A stretch of 64,000 nucleotides of DNA from Mycoplasmopsis agalactiae 14628 (lineage in GTDB: Bacteria > Bacillota_I > Bacilli_A > Mycoplasmatales > Metamycoplasmataceae). The translations under genes and the position numbers were made by a program. The notes under the pieces are model-generated. The model ran no database searches. It saw only the letters and a list, made by a program, of their open reading frames with translations, and had not been told where the DNA came from. Below are positions 1-13,004 of this stretch, in pieces. The number at the start of each line of letters is the position of its first letter. Within the stretch, counting starts at the first letter, position 1. The DNA lies in assembly GCF_000266865.1 (NCBI RefSeq), contig NZ_AJPR01000011.1:124001-188000 (forward strand), given 5' to 3'.

Positions 1-833
1 GATTAAACGGAGATATTCCTGTAATTTTCTCGCCAAATAAATGAAGCGAAAACATTGAAATTGTTCACTCATTAGCGAAGTGAAAAAGATCAGCTTTATC
101 AAGATATAAATTTTTACCAGGCGAAGGTCTATGAACAGATATGAATGCAATTCGTAAGGATGATGAAGTTGATTATAAGCATTCATTATATGTTGACCAG
201 TGAGATTGAGAATTAATTATCAATAAAGAGGATAGGAATCTTAATTTCCTTAAAAAAATTGTCGAAACTATCTATAAATCAATTAGATACGTCGAAAACA
301 AAATCAATTTCAAATACCCAGCTTTGTCTCAAAAACTTCCTGTTAACTTAACATTTATTAATTCTGAAGAGTTATATAGAGAATATCCAAGCGTTAGTCC
401 AGAAGAGAGAGAAAATATAGTTGCAAGAAAGTATGGAGCAGTTTTTATTTACAAAATTGGTCACATTTTGCCAGATGGATTAGCACATTCAAAAAGAGCT
501 TTTGATTATGATGACTGAAATTTAAATGGCGATTTAGTTTTCTATGATAGTGTTAATGATGCAGCATTGGAAATTTCATCAATGGGGATTAGAGTTGATG
601 CCAATTCACTAATAAAGCAAGCAAAAATCTGTAATAAAAGTGATAATGATATGGGCGAATATCATAAAGCAATACTAAATCAAAAATTACCATTTACAAT
701 TGGCGGCGGAATTGGACAAAGTAGACTAAGTATGTTTTTATTAGAAAAGAAGCATATTGGTGAAGTTCAAGCAAGTGTTTGGCCTGATGAACACAAAGAA
801 TCTTTTGAAGAACAAGGTGTTAACTTGCTTTAA
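1..833 (+). CDS. asnA: Aspartate-ammonia ligase (asparagine synthetase A), 5' end cut by window
   Basis: Makes asparagine from aspartate, ammonia and ATP in the cytoplasm. It is a class II aminoacyl-tRNA-synthetase-like fold enzyme. The visible 277 residues include HSLAKWKR, the run [20 protein letters not shown] and YVDQWDWE, then near the C terminus [14 protein letters not shown] and [13 protein letters not shown], all close to AsnA of other bacteria. The Trp codons in AKWK, GLWTD and DQWDWE are TGA, which fixes the genetic code of the genome. The start lies upstream of the window, and by comparison with the roughly 330-residue family about 50 residues are missing. An intrinsic terminator follows 15 bases after the stop. 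Identification is confident. Confidence 0.95.
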
Positions 834-844
834 TTAAATTTACA

Positions 845-875
845 AATAAGCCTATAAAACAGGCTTTTTTGTTTT
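845..875 (+). terminator. Intrinsic terminator of asnA
   Basis: Six-pair stem AAGCCT/AGGCTT (848-853 and 861-866) with loop ATAAAAC, followed by a T run. The stem and loop contain one copy of the recurring CTATAAAACAG word (852-862). The left flank AATAAGCCTATAAAA recurs downstream of polC. Confidence 0.8.
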
Positions 876-947
876 ATTGAGTTTCTTTTTAAACAATTTA
901 TAACACAAAAATAAAGAAATTAATTTTATATATAGATTTAGTCTTAA

Positions 948-953
948 TATAAT
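948..953 (+). promoter_or_regulatory. -10 box for polC, probable leaderless transcript
   Basis: Perfect TATAAT with only six bases between it and the polC ATG, so transcription should begin at or next to the start codon. No Shine-Dalgarno sequence fits in that gap. Confidence 0.6.
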
Positions 954-959
954 ATATAT

Positions 960-3900
960 ATGAGTTCTGTTGGTTATAAAAGATTTGAAGCGTTTTGCAA
1001 AGCTAACAACATAGAAATTAATAGCGAATTACTAGGAACCGAACTGGTTCTTTTTAATCAAAAATATGATGAAAATTCAAATGAAAAGCTTAAAATAGAG
1101 TTTCGTTTTAAAAATCCTATTTCATATGAAACTATAAAAAGAATAAAATCATTTATACGTTTAAATAAGGATAGATTAGACGTGTCTTTTGTTGTTTCGA
1201 ATGATTCATACAACAAAGATCATATTTTGCAATATGTTTATCAAATAATAGACAAAATGCGTTTTAAGCCATTAAATCAGATTAATTGGGAAAACAAGTT
1301 TTATGTAGATGAAGGCTATATTGGCCATTTTGAAAACATTGACAGAGACTTTGAAAATCAATATGGTATTTTGTTAAACAAGTTGCTTAACAAACTAAAA
1401 GAATATGGCTTTGTTTTGTTAAACTTTTCTTATGACTATGCTCAAGTTTCACCAGAAAGTTACTCAAAATTAGAGCAAGCAGCAAAAGACAAAGAAAAAA
1501 TAAAGCAAGAACTTTTGAAAAGAATGATTGAACTAGACTCTGCATCTGATAAATATGATTCAAATGATGCAAACCCACTTAAAGTAAAAAGAAACTTTAA
1601 CAGAAGTTATACAACTTATTCAATAAAAGATTTGGCAACTGCTCCAAGTAAAATAAACGTTGAGTTTGTTGGCTTATTATTTGCATCTAAAAAAAGTTTT
1701 TCTAAAAATAAAAAACTTACCATTCAGTTTAAGGTCAGTGATTTTCAAAGTGCTGTTAACTGTACATGATTTTTAGACACTGACTGACTTAGCAATGAAC
1801 AGAAAAATTTGATTAATCCAGATAATCAATCTTGAGTAAGAGTTAAAGGTTCAATTCCTAGCAGCGATAAAATAAAAGGAAACAACTTTTTTATTTATGT
1901 TGATTCGCTTGAATTGACTGATTCGCCTTTAAATATTAAAGATGACAAAGCGAGTGAAGACAGGAAAAGAGTTGAATTTCATATTTCTACAAAAATGAAT
2001 ACAATGGATGGCCTTTTTAATGCTGATGACTTTGTAGAAAGAGCAAAAAAATGAAAAATGCCTGCAGTTGGTATAATGGATACTGACGGAGCGCAAGGAT
2101 ATCCAAAGCTATTTAATAAAGCTAAAAAAGCTGGAATAAAAGCTATTTATGGAACTGCTTTTACTACTATAAACAAGGCAAATGAAGCAATTTTAGGAAA
2201 TGTTCCAAATGGCAATTTTAAAGATTATTCATATGTATCATTTGACATTGAAACAACTGGTTTAAGTCCAAAGTTTCATGAAATAATTGAATTTGGTGCT
2301 GTTGATATCAATCAAGACTTAAAAATTGGCAAAGTGACTCAATTTTTCATTAAGCCGCAAGCAAAAATAGGTGCTTTTACAATTGAGCTTACTGGCATTA
2401 CCCAGCAAATGCTTGATTCTGAAGGCTTAAGTATTAAAGAAGGTTTGCAAAGAATTTATGATTGCTTAGATGGCAAAGTCGCAATTGCACACAATGCAAA
2501 GTTTGACTTTAATTTTTTAAAAGAACAATTTAGGCTCAATAATATGCCTTTTCCAAATGTCACAGTTATTGATACTTTAATAGCTTCTAGAATAGGCTTT
2601 CCAAATTACAAAAGACATAAATTAGAAGATGTCGCATCAAGGCTTGGTGTTGTTTATGATCCAAATGTGGCACACCGCGGTGATTATGATGCCAAAGTTC
2701 TTGCAAATGTTTGAGTTAACATAATTTCAGAGCTAAATGCCAAAAATATATTCACCTTTGATGACCTTAATAACTTTGGTTCAGATGAGTTATATTCAAA
2801 AATGCATGGCTATGAAGTTTCTACTGTGGCTTTAAATAACAGGGGATTAAAAAAGCAATTTGAGCTTATAACTGATTGTTTAACTAAAAAGTTCATCAAT
2901 GGCCCAATAACTTTTAAAGAAGATTTTGTCAACTTAGACAGATCTGATATTTTAGTAGGATCAGGAACGTTAAAAGGCCTTTTGATTGATAAATATTTTT
3001 ATTCTTCACATGATGATTTTATAAAAGAATTAAAATTTTATGACTTCATTGAGGTGCCAGCTCCACAGTGTTTTGAACACTGAATAAAATATGGCTTTAT
3101 AACTTCAAAACAACTATATGATGGCTTAACTGAAATAATTTTTGAGGCTAAAAAGCACTCAAAAATTTGCATAGCGACTGCTGATGTCAAGTATTTGGAT
3201 CCATGGGATAAAGATATTTTTATGTCCTTAGTTTATGCTAAAGGCATAAAGAATGCAAGACATTACTTATTTGACTATAAAAAAGCTGAAGAAGGCAAAT
3301 TAGTTATACCTAATCAAAGGTTTTTAACTACTGATGAAATGCTAGAACAGTTTGCTTTCTTAAATGATAAAAAGTTAGCTGAAGAAATTGTTATTGACAA
3401 TACTAAAAAAATTGCCAATATGGCTGAAAACATTGAAGTAATCAAATCTGGCTTATTTACACCTGAATTCGATGATTCTAAGAAAAAATTGCATGATTTA
3501 GTTTATGAAAATGCTCATGCAAAATATGGAGCAAACTTGCCTGAATTAATTCAAAAACGGATTGATTCTGAGCTTAATCCGATTATTAAATATGGGTTTG
3601 ATGTTATTTATTGGATTAGTTATAAACTAGTGAAGTTGTCAATTGATCAAGGTTTTATAGTAGGAAGCCGGGGATCAATTGGTTCATCTTTTGTGGCTTC
3701 ATTAATAGGTATTTCTGAAGTCAATCCATTAGTGCCTCATTATTGCTGTCCTAAGTGTAAATATTTTGAAATAGCTAACATCCCAGGCATAACTAGTGGA
3801 TATGATTTGCCCGATAAGACTTGCCCACAGTGTAATACGAAAATTAAGGGAGATGGACAAAGTATCCCATTTGAAACATTTTTGGGCTTTAATGCTGATA

Positions 3901-5339
3901 AAGTTCCTGATATTGACCTTAACTTTACCGGAGAATTTCAAGGTGTAGTTCATGAAGAAATTCGTAAACTTTTTGGAAACAGTCACACTTTTAGAGCAGG
4001 GACAATATCAAAAGTTGCTGAAAAAACAGCCTTTGGTTATGTAAAATCATATGCAGAGCAAACTAGACAAAATATTCCGCAAATTTTTGTTGAGTTTTTG
4101 GCAAACAGAATTAAAGATGTTAAAAGAACAACTGGTCAGCACCCTGGAGGGATAATTATTATTCCTAAGCAATTTGATATTTTTGACTTTACTCCTATTA
4201 ATTATCCTGCTAATGATCAAAGCTCATCATGATTAACAACTCACTTTGATTACAAGGCAATTCATGATAATGTTCTAAAATTTGATATTTTAGGTCATGA
4301 TAACCCTACTTCAATTAAATTATTGGAGCAATATACAGGAATAAACATTTATGACGTTCCCAAAAATGATGAAAATGTTATAAAACTATTTAGCTCAACT
4401 GAGCCCATGGGGATTAAGCCTGATCAAATTTCAAATGAAAAAACGGGAGCTATTGGCTTACCTGAATTTGGTACTTCCTTTGTTAGACAGATGCTTAATG
4501 ATATTAAGCCAAAAACTGTTGCTGACTTAATTTCAATTTCGGGTCTTAGTCACGGAACTAATGTTTGAATAAACAATGCTGATGAGCTAGTTTTAGAAAA
4601 AGGCCGCAAGCTTAATGAAGTTGTTTGTTGTAGGGACGACATTATGCCTATGTTAATTGCAAAAGGCATTGAACCTCTTATGTCTTTTACCTTAATGGAA
4701 AAAGTTAGAAAAGGAAAAGGGCTTTCGAATGAAGAAGTAGAGCTTTTAGAAAAACATAATGTTCCAAACTGGCTAATTAAAAGTATGCAAAAAATTGAAT
4801 ACCTTTTCCCAAAGGCACATGCTACAGCTTATGTTACAATGGCACTATGAATAGCTTGATTTAAACTTTATGAACCTTTAGCATTTTATGCTAGTTATTT
4901 TACAGCTCACTCAAAGGCTGATGATATTGAAAATATGATTGATAAACCAAATGGTATCAAAGTGTCAAAAAGGCTTTATGAATTAAAGAAAACTGAGGAT
5001 AGAAGCAATAAAGAAAATGATCTTATTGGTGTTTTCGAAGTTGCTGAAGAATTATACGCACGCGGATTTTATATATCTAATGTTGATATAGATAAATCAC
5101 AAGCTGAAAAGTGGTTAATTGATAAAAAAAGAGGCTGCTTAATTCCACCATTTTCTACAATCGAGAGCTTAGGGTCAGTTAAGGCCAACGATATTGTTAA
5201 TGCTAGAGCAGAAAAAGCATTTTTATCTAAAGAAGATTTTAAAATTAGAACAGGAGTTTCTAAAACTGTTTTTGATACTATGAACAGAATGAAGATTTTA
5301 GATAGCCTAAATGATTCTGATCAGCTGACTCTTTTTTAA
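960..5339 (+). CDS. polC: DNA polymerase III alpha subunit, PolC type
   Basis: Replicative polymerase of low-GC Gram-positives and mollicutes, 1459 residues, the usual length. Order of parts: N-terminal region, a degenerate PHP segment (about 338-400), an inserted DEDD 3'-5' exonuclease (DIETTG at 429; HNAKFDFNF; HRGDYDAKVL), a zinc-binding segment (CCPKCKYF...CPQCN, about 929-965), and the palm domain with the catalytic pair in PDIDLNFTGEFQ (D984, D986) and TGQHPGGIIIIP. The reading frame is interrupted only by TGA, read as Trp. The PHP motifs are eroded: canonical HLHT is HIST (341-344) and the later TDH motif is MDTDG (373-377), so metal binding there is doubtful. The -10 box lies six bases before the ATG, so translation is probably leaderless. 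A terminator follows. Confidence 0.97.
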
Positions 5340-5341
5340 CC

Positions 5342-5386
5342 AATAAGCCTATAAAATAGGGATATAAGACATCTCTATTTTTTTAT
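5342..5386 (+). terminator. Intrinsic terminator of polC
   Basis: Nine-pair stem AATAGGGAT/ATCTCTATT (5355-5363, 5371-5379, one G-U) with loop ATAAGAC and a T run. It is preceded by AATAAGCCTATAAAA (5342-5356), a 15-mer identical to the one after asnA. Confidence 0.75.
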
Positions 5387-5418
5387 ATTTATATTGTTAC
5401 GAAAACAAAAAAATTTAC

Positions 5419-5424
5419 TATAAT
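5419..5424 (+). promoter_or_regulatory. -10 box for the tRNA-Arg pair
   Basis: TATAAT ten bases before the first tRNA. A possible -35 (TTGTTA, 5394-5399) lies 19 bases upstream. Confidence 0.6.
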
Positions 5425-5434
5425 AATTTACAGT

Positions 5435-5511
5435 GGTCGCGTAGCTCAGCAGGATAGAGCACAAGCCTTCTAAGCTTGTTGTCAGAGGTTCGAATCCTCT
5501 CGTGATCGCCA
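5435..5511 (+). tRNA. tRNA-Arg (anticodon UCU)
   Basis: Full cloverleaf. The acceptor GGTCGCG pairs with CGTGATC (two G-U), the D stem is GCTC/GAGC, and the anticodon stem CAAGC/GCTTG encloses loop CTTCTAA, giving anticodon TCT for AGA codons. The T arm is AGAGG-TTCGAAT-CCTCT. The discriminator is G and CCA is encoded. It has its own TATAAT upstream. Confidence 0.95.
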
Positions 5512-5579
5512 TTTTTTTATTTTTGTAAGAAAAAATAAAAAACAGCATTCATTTTTATAATAAAATTTTATAACTGAGT

Positions 5580-5655
5580 GTTCACATAGCTCACCAGGTA
5601 GAGCACAAGCCTCCTAAGCTTGGGGTAATGGGTTCAATTCCCATTGTGAACGCCA
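5580..5655 (+). tRNA. tRNA-Arg (anticodon CCU)
   Basis: Acceptor GTTCACA/TGTGAAC is perfect, D stem GCTC/GAGC, anticodon stem CAAGC/GCTTG around CTCCTAA (anticodon CCT, for AGG), T arm ATGGG-TTCAATT-CCCAT, encoded CCA. D arm and anticodon arm are almost identical to the upstream tRNA-Arg, so the two look like a duplicated pair with diverged acceptor stems. TATAAT at 5556-5561 could serve it separately. Confidence 0.95.
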
Positions 5656-5747
5656 TTTTTTTATTTATTTTTTTACGCTTTCAGCATTATTTTGGGATTT
5701 TTTAAAAAAAGTTAAAAACTCATTAAAAAGCTTTAAAATTTATTAAT

Positions 5748-6961
5748 ATGAAAAATTTAGCAAATGAGTTAAGACCTAAAACATTAGATGATATTATTGG
5801 ACAAAAATCTGTTGTAGAGTTACTAAAAAGAGTTGCCAGTGACAAAATTTATTCCAGCTTTATATTTTTTGGTGAATCAGGAACTGGTAAGACATCAGCA
5901 GCAGTTGCATTAGCAAATGACCTAGGTCTAAAATATGATTATTTTAATGCTTCAGTCAATTCAAAAGCTGAATTAGTCAAGATGCTTGCGGATAATGATG
6001 TTTTAATAATTGATGAAATTCATAGGCTAAATAAAGACAAGCAAGATATTTTGCTTTCCTACTTAGAGTTTGACAAAATAATTATTTATGCAACAACTAC
6101 GGAAAATCCTTATTTTAGAGTAAATCCAGCCTTAAGAAGCAGGATGCAAATTTTACAATTTACTAAATTAAGTGAACAAGAAATGTTTGAAGGTATAAAG
6201 CATAATTTAAAAAAACATTTTACAGATTACCAAATGGATGAGTCAACAATTAAAGTGTTTGTCAAACTATCTAATGGCGACTATAGATCGTGTCTTAATA
6301 ATTTGCAAATTTTGACTCTGATGACTAAAAGTAAGCAAATAAGTTTAGATGATATTAAGAAATTTGTGCCAAATATCTCATTTTATAGTGATGAAAATTC
6401 ATTTGCTCACTATAACAATCTTTCAGCCTTTCATAAATCGCTTCGTGGTTCAGATGTAGACGCAGCGCTGTATTATGGAGCAATAATTGTAAAATCTGGA
6501 GACTTACAAGGATTGTTCAGAAGGCTCATAGCATGTAGCTATGAAGATGTAGGCTTAGCTGATCCTAACTTGCAAATTAGGGTAAAAAATGCTATCGATT
6601 GTGCTGAAATGCTCGGCTTACCTGAAGCTAGATTGCCTATTTTTTATGCAATTATATCTGTGGCATTAGCGCCTAAGAGCAATTCAGTTTATGAAGCTAT
6701 ACAAAATGTTGAAGGCTATATTGACCAGGGAAATATCTATGATGTTCCTAAATTTTTAAGAGATGGGCATTATGCATCAGCAGTTAAATTAGGAGATTCT
6801 ATAGGCTATAAATATCCGCATGATTTTCCCAATCACTTTGTAAAACAGGAGTATTTGCCAAAAGAGGCTAAAGGAAAACAGTTCTTTTTTTCAAAAGAAA
6901 CAGATTCTAAGAAAATCGCAGAATACTATAAGTTTGTAAAACTACTACAAGGAGAAAAATA

Positions 6962-6962
<1 letters not shown>
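5748..6962 (+). CDS. rarA: Replication-associated recombination protein A (RarA/MgsA AAA+ ATPase)
   Basis: AAA+ clamp-loader-like ATPase that acts at stalled forks. 404 residues. N terminus LRPKTLDDIIGQ, Walker A GESGTGKTS (about 42-50), Walker B VLIIDEIH (about 85-92), the sensor segment ATTTENPYFRVNPALRSRM, and the C-terminal tetramerisation part with ALYYGAIIVKSGDLQGLFRRL and LPEARLPIFYAI, which is typical of RarA rather than RuvB. The C-terminal motif FPNHFVKQEYLP is also family-specific. A possible -10 (TAAAAT, 5734-5739) ends eight bases before ATG with no ribosome site, another leaderless candidate. The stop overlaps the pheS start (TAATG). Confidence 0.92.
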
Positions 6963-7916
<954 letters not shown>

Positions 7917-7927
<11 letters not shown>

Positions 7928-8576
7928 GTTTGCTGAATTTATTAATAAGGAATCCCAAAAACCCTATTTTAAAGGGCTAATTGCTTCAATAGAGAAGGAA
8001 AAAAGTAAGTTCAATGTATTTCCTAGTGATGAGAGAATATTCGAGTGTCTTAAGTATAGCAGTCCTGAAAAATTAAAACTAATTATTATTGGGCAAGATC
8101 CATATTACAAAAATGGATATGCAGATGGCTTGGCTTTTAGTACGGAAAGCCAAAAATGTCCAAAAAGCTTGGAAAACATTTTAATTGAGCTAAAAAAGGA
8201 TTACCCGGAAGCTGTAATTGAAACATTCAGCTTAAAATCCTGAGCTAAAAATCATATTTTATTGCTTAACGGTGTGCTAACAGTTAGCGAAAACAAACCA
8301 AATAGCCACAGCAATTTTGGGTGAAAAATTTTTGTTTCTAATTTATTGGACTTTATTTTAGAGCAAAATAAAAATGTGATTTTTGGTGCCTGGGGTAACA
8401 AAGCCTATTTATTAATTAAGGATAAGGTTGAAGAGGAAAGAATAATATTTACATCCCATCCTTCACCATTAAGTTATTCGAAAACAAAAAGTAGTTTTAA
8501 GGATTCACATTTTTTCAAAAAAGTTAATGCAAAATTGACCAATCCAATTGATTTTAGCATTAGAAAGGAAAATTAA
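7917..8576 (+). CDS. ung: Uracil-DNA glycosylase (family 1)
   Basis: Removes uracil from DNA in base-excision repair. 219 residues, normal length. Motif A is [19 protein letters not shown], where the usual His after GQDPY is Tyr; [15 protein letters not shown] and [23 protein letters not shown] contain the conserved LN and HPSPLS segments. It sits between pheS and pheT with an 11-base overlap at the start and one base from the next ATG, so it is translated within the same operon. Two Trp residues are TGA codons. Confidence 0.95.
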
Positions 8577-8577
8577 T

Positions 8578-10758
8578 ATGATCATTTCTCTTAGAGAAAT
8601 AAATAAATATATGCCTGATGTAAATTTAGATATCTCAATTGAAAAGAGCATAAACAACTTAGGCTATGAAGTCGAGAGTATCAAAAAATTTAGCGATGTA
8701 AAAGGCATAAAATTTGGCTACGTGCTTGATGTTTTTAAAAATGAAAATAGCAAGAATCTTAATGTTGTTAGTATAAAAACAAATACAGGCATTATAACTA
8801 TCCAAACAACTGCTACAAATGTGAAAAAGAATCATTGAATTGTTGCCTTTGTTGAAGGCGCAAGCAAAGGCGACATAGTTTTTGGTAAAAAAGAAATGGC
8901 TGGAGTCGTATCTAATGGAATGCTTGCAAGTTATTCAGAGTTAGGTTATGACAGTTCATTGCTCCCGTTTGACCCCAATGGTGTTATTTTATTGGATGAT
9001 TCGTCAATTAATGAAGATTCTGACCCCATTAAATATTTTGATTTAGATGACTACATCATTGATATTACCACGCCTGCTAACAGAGCTGAAACTAATTCAT
9101 ATTATGTCCTTGCTATGGAGTTAGCTGCATACTATAAAACCAAATTTGTTTGGCCAAATTTGTTGCCAAAAGATAACTACCGTTTTAGAAGCAACATCAA
9201 GGTTTCTAAAAATGAAGCATCAGAATTAACATTTTTTGAGGCAAGACTTAAAAATAATAAAACATGCTTAAAAGACACTTTGTTTTTAACTAAGCATGGT
9301 ATTAGTGCAAAAGGTCTTTATGCTGTTGATTTGACAAATATTGCACTATTAGTTACAGGTGCTCCATGTCATGTGTATGACAAAAACAAGATTGGAAAAT
9401 CACTATCATGCGCCAAATTTAGTGGCGAACTTGAAATTTTAGGTGGGAAGAAAGTTAATGTTTCTGATGTTCTTGCAATTAAGGATGAAACTGGTGTAAT
9501 TTCTTTAGCATCAGTTATGGGCTGTGAAAATTCTGCAGTTGATGAGAATACTAAAGAAGTTGTGTTTGAAGTAGGGTTATTTGACCCATTATTAGTTAGA
9601 CATGGTGCTAGAGAAATCAAAATGGATACAGCATCATCAATTCAAGCAGGAAGAGCGCTTAACTCACAAATTGTATTTAATGGAATTTCCTTTTTAAAGT
9701 ATAAATCAGCCACAGACGGCCAATCTGTTAGCCAAATTGTCAATATTCCTAAAGTTAAAAAAGGCAAATCAGTTATCCAAAGCAGGAAGAAATTATCAAT
9801 CTATGCTAACTGCAATATTAAAGATTTATCAATATTTGATGAAGTTGAAAAAACTCTTAAAAAAATTGGTTTTTCAATGGACAAAAATAGAGTTATAGCT
9901 CCCACATACAGAAATGATATACAACATTATGAAGATGTGATAGAAGAGTATTTTAGATTTTATGGCTATGGCAATTTCAAGCCTGAAGCACCAAAATTAG
10001 CATCATATAAAGTTGCCCATACAGTTGATAATAAAAACATACTTCAGTCACTAGGTTATAATGAAACAAGAACTTTTAGCTTAATTTCTTCTGAAATGAA
10101 CAAACTTAATCCTTTCAATTTTGAAAGCACAATTAAGCTAATGACTTTTGTTTCTAAAGAAAGAGAGGAAGTTAGAAACTCTATAATTCCATCATTGCTA
10201 GAATCAGCTGAATTTAATTTAAAAAGAAAAATAAATAATATTTCATTCTTTGAGCACGGGATGATTAATGAAAATAAATTTGTTTATGGCTTATTGTCAA
10301 ATGAAAAATCATTTGACGAAATGAAACAAGATATTTATAACTTTTTGAAAGTTGATAATTTAGAGTTTATTCCTTTTAAAGATAATGAACTTATTCATCC
10401 GAATGTATCAGCTAAAATTATCCACAATGGCTGTTTTATAGGATGAATCGGAAAAGTGCATCCATCATATAATGCTTCTAATTTCTCAGTTGCTGAATTC
10501 ATGAATGTAAATAGCAAGCCAAAAGTAGAGTTTAATGTATATGACCCTAGTCCTTTAAAGTCAATAGACTTAACATTTACAATTGGTCAAAATGAAGCAA
10601 TCGCATCAAAAATTAGTGAAATTAATGCAATATCTAATTCATTTAGCATTATGCAAATTGATTCATTTACTAATGCTGATAAAAGAAATGTCACACTAAG
10701 AATAACTGGTAGTTTCGAAGAAATTAACAAAATTAATGAGATTTTCAACAAGAAATAG
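8578..10758 (+). CDS. pheT: Phenylalanyl-tRNA synthetase beta chain
   Basis: Structural, editing and tRNA-binding chain of PheRS. 726 residues, the short end of the family. It begins [14 protein letters not shown] (B1 domain). The tRNA-binding OB-like segment ([33 protein letters not shown]) follows, then [21 protein letters not shown], the B3/B4 region with GAPCHVYD and [16 protein letters not shown], and the B5 segment. The C terminus lacks most of an anticodon-binding B8 domain, as in several mollicutes. The start ATG follows an AGGAAA site in the end of ung. Identification rests on position in the pheS cluster and on these motifs. Confidence 0.94.
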
Positions 10759-10766
10759 GGGGAATT

Positions 10767-12032
10767 ATGTACAAGAAAATATCAATGAATGATAAAGAAA
10801 TTGAACAAGCAATTAACAATGAAGTTGATAGACAAAATGAGCATATTGAGCTTATAGCATCAGAAAATTATGTTAGTGAAGATGTTTTAACCGCTGTAGG
10901 AAGTGTTTTAACTAACAAATATGGTGAAGGATATCCAGGCAAAAGGTATTATGGTGGCTGTGAAAATGTTGATGTTGTGGAAACACTAGCTATCGAAAGG
11001 CTAAAAAAACTTTTTGGAGTTAAGTTTGCTAATGTTCAACCTTATTCAGGATCAGTTGCTAATGCAGCAGCTTTAGCAACACTAGCAAGTCAAGGCGACA
11101 AAATTATGGGGCTAGATTTAGCTTCTGGTGGTCACCTTACCCATGGATATAAAATAAGCTTTAGTGGCATTTTTTACAATTCGATAACTTATTCAGTTAA
11201 TAAAGAAGGCGTTTTAGATTATGAAGCAATCAAAGAGCTAGCTATTAAGGAAAAACCAAAAGTAATTATTTGCGGTTATTCAGCTTACTCGAGAATTGTT
11301 GATTTTAAAAAATTTAGAGAAATAGCTGATGCTTGTGGTGCAAAATTAATGGCAGATATAGCTCACATTGCCGGATTAATAGCAGGTGGAGTGCATCCAT
11401 CGCCAGTGCCTTATGCAGATATTATTACTTCAACAACCCACAAAACATTAAGAGGTGCTAGAGGCGCTATCATTATGACTAATGATGAAGAAATTGCTAA
11501 AAAAATGAATAGATGAGTGTTCCCTGGATATCAAGGTGGTCCACTATTTCATGCAATAGCAGGCAAGGCTGTTGCTTTTGGTGAAGCGCTAAAACCTGAA
11601 TATGCTGCATATGCAAAAAGCATTGTTGATAATGCCAAGGAATTTTCTAATTACTTTATAAAACAGGGAGTTTCGATAGTTTCAGGCGGCACTGATAATC
11701 ATTTATTTACAATAAATGTAAACAAAAGTTATGGTATTTCAGGACTACAAGCTGAAAAGATATTAGGCAAATTTAATATAACTGTGAATAAAAATACTGT
11801 TCCATTTGATGAACTAAGCCCTGCTGTCACTTCAGGAATTAGAATAGGCACTGCAGCTATGAGCTCAAGAAAGTTTGCAAAATGAAATGAACTTGGTGCT
11901 ATTATGCATGAGATTTTGCAAAATTGTGTTGAATTTAGTGAAAATGAATCTAAACATTTAGACAGAATTTCTGAACTCAAGAAACAAGTTGAAGCTCTTA
12001 CTACTGAATTCCCAATTATCACAAAATATTAG
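10767..12032 (+). CDS. glyA: Serine hydroxymethyltransferase
   Basis: PLP enzyme that interconverts serine and glycine and feeds one-carbon folate. 421 residues. It shows [18 protein letters not shown], the substrate loop [43 protein letters not shown] with the cofactor Asp, and the PLP-lysine motif [19 protein letters not shown] follows. A strong ribosome site GGGGGA precedes the ATG at 10767; an in-frame ATG six codons later is less well placed. The stop is 10 bases before the next gene. Confidence 0.97.
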
Positions 12033-12041
12033 GAAGTAAAT

Positions 12042-13001
12042 TTGAATATTAAATATTTGTATGATTCAATTAGCCCATATGAAAGTGGTTATTTGAAAAC
12101 TGAAGACGGTATGCATGAAATTTACTACGAAGTTTCAGGCAATCCTGATGGAATACCAGTTTTATATATTCATGGAGGCCCTGGTGCAGGCTGTAATGAA
12201 AATAGCAGAAGATTTTTTAACCCAAAAGCCTATAAAATAATCTTATTTGACCAAAGAGGATGTGGGAAAAGTAAGCCATCAATGTCATTAATCAACAATA
12301 CAACATGATACTTAATTAATGACATTGAGATGCTTAGAAAGCATTTAAAAATAGACAAGTGAATGCTATTTGGTGGCTCATGAGGCACAACATTAGCATT
12401 ATGCTATGCAATTAATCACCCTGATAGAGTATTACACATAGTGTTACGCGGACTTTTTTTAGGTACAAAACATGATCTTATTTGGCTTTATCAAGATGGC
12501 GCCAATAGAATGAACCCAGTGGATTTTGAAAGATATATAGACCTTGTTCCAGTTGAAAAAAGAAACGATGTTATAAATTACTATCATAAGTTAATGAACG
12601 ATAGCGATCCTAACATTAGAATTAAAGCACTAAATGAATGAGCTAGATGAGAATCTATTAATGTAAAACTGCTTGGTGGCGATTTTGATGAAACCAATAT
12701 CAAGGCAAATAGCGAAATTGCACTCATTGAAAATCATTATTTTGTCAATAACTGTTTCTTTGAAGAAGGCTATATATTAAACAATATTTATAAAATCAAA
12801 CACATTTCAGCCGACATTATTCATGGTGCTTATGATTTAATTTGTCAACCATATGGTGCATATTTAGTGCATAAAAACATGCCTAATTCTACACTCAAGA
12901 TACTTAAAGATTCAGGGCATTCGCAATGATCTGAAAGCATTGTTTATGAGTTAGTTAAAGCTACTGATAAATACGCAATAGAGAATTTTATTAAAGGATA
13001 A
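12042..13001 (+). CDS. pip: Prolyl aminopeptidase (alpha/beta hydrolase), TTG start
   Basis: Releases N-terminal proline from peptides, relevant to an organism living on imported peptides. 319 residues. HGGPGAGCNENSRRFFNP and FDQRGCGKSKPS are signatures of the S33 prolyl aminopeptidase family. The nucleophile elbow is GGSWGTTLAL, the acid is in GAYDLIC and the His is in SGHSQWSE. AGGAAG (12031-12036) sits five bases before the TTG, and no better ATG exists before the HGGPG motif. The gene is bracketed by glyA and sufS with very short gaps, so it is probably co-transcribed. Several TGA Trp codons. Confidence 0.9.
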
Positions 13002-13004
13002 ATA

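Noticed and set aside
5435-5655. tRNA pair as phage attachment site
   Set aside because: No integrase or duplicated tRNA 3' end follows; the neighbours are housekeeping genes.
8578-8640. T-box or riboswitch in front of the pheS/pheT genes
   Set aside because: Gaps are too short (one to a few bases) and no T-box sequence is seen.
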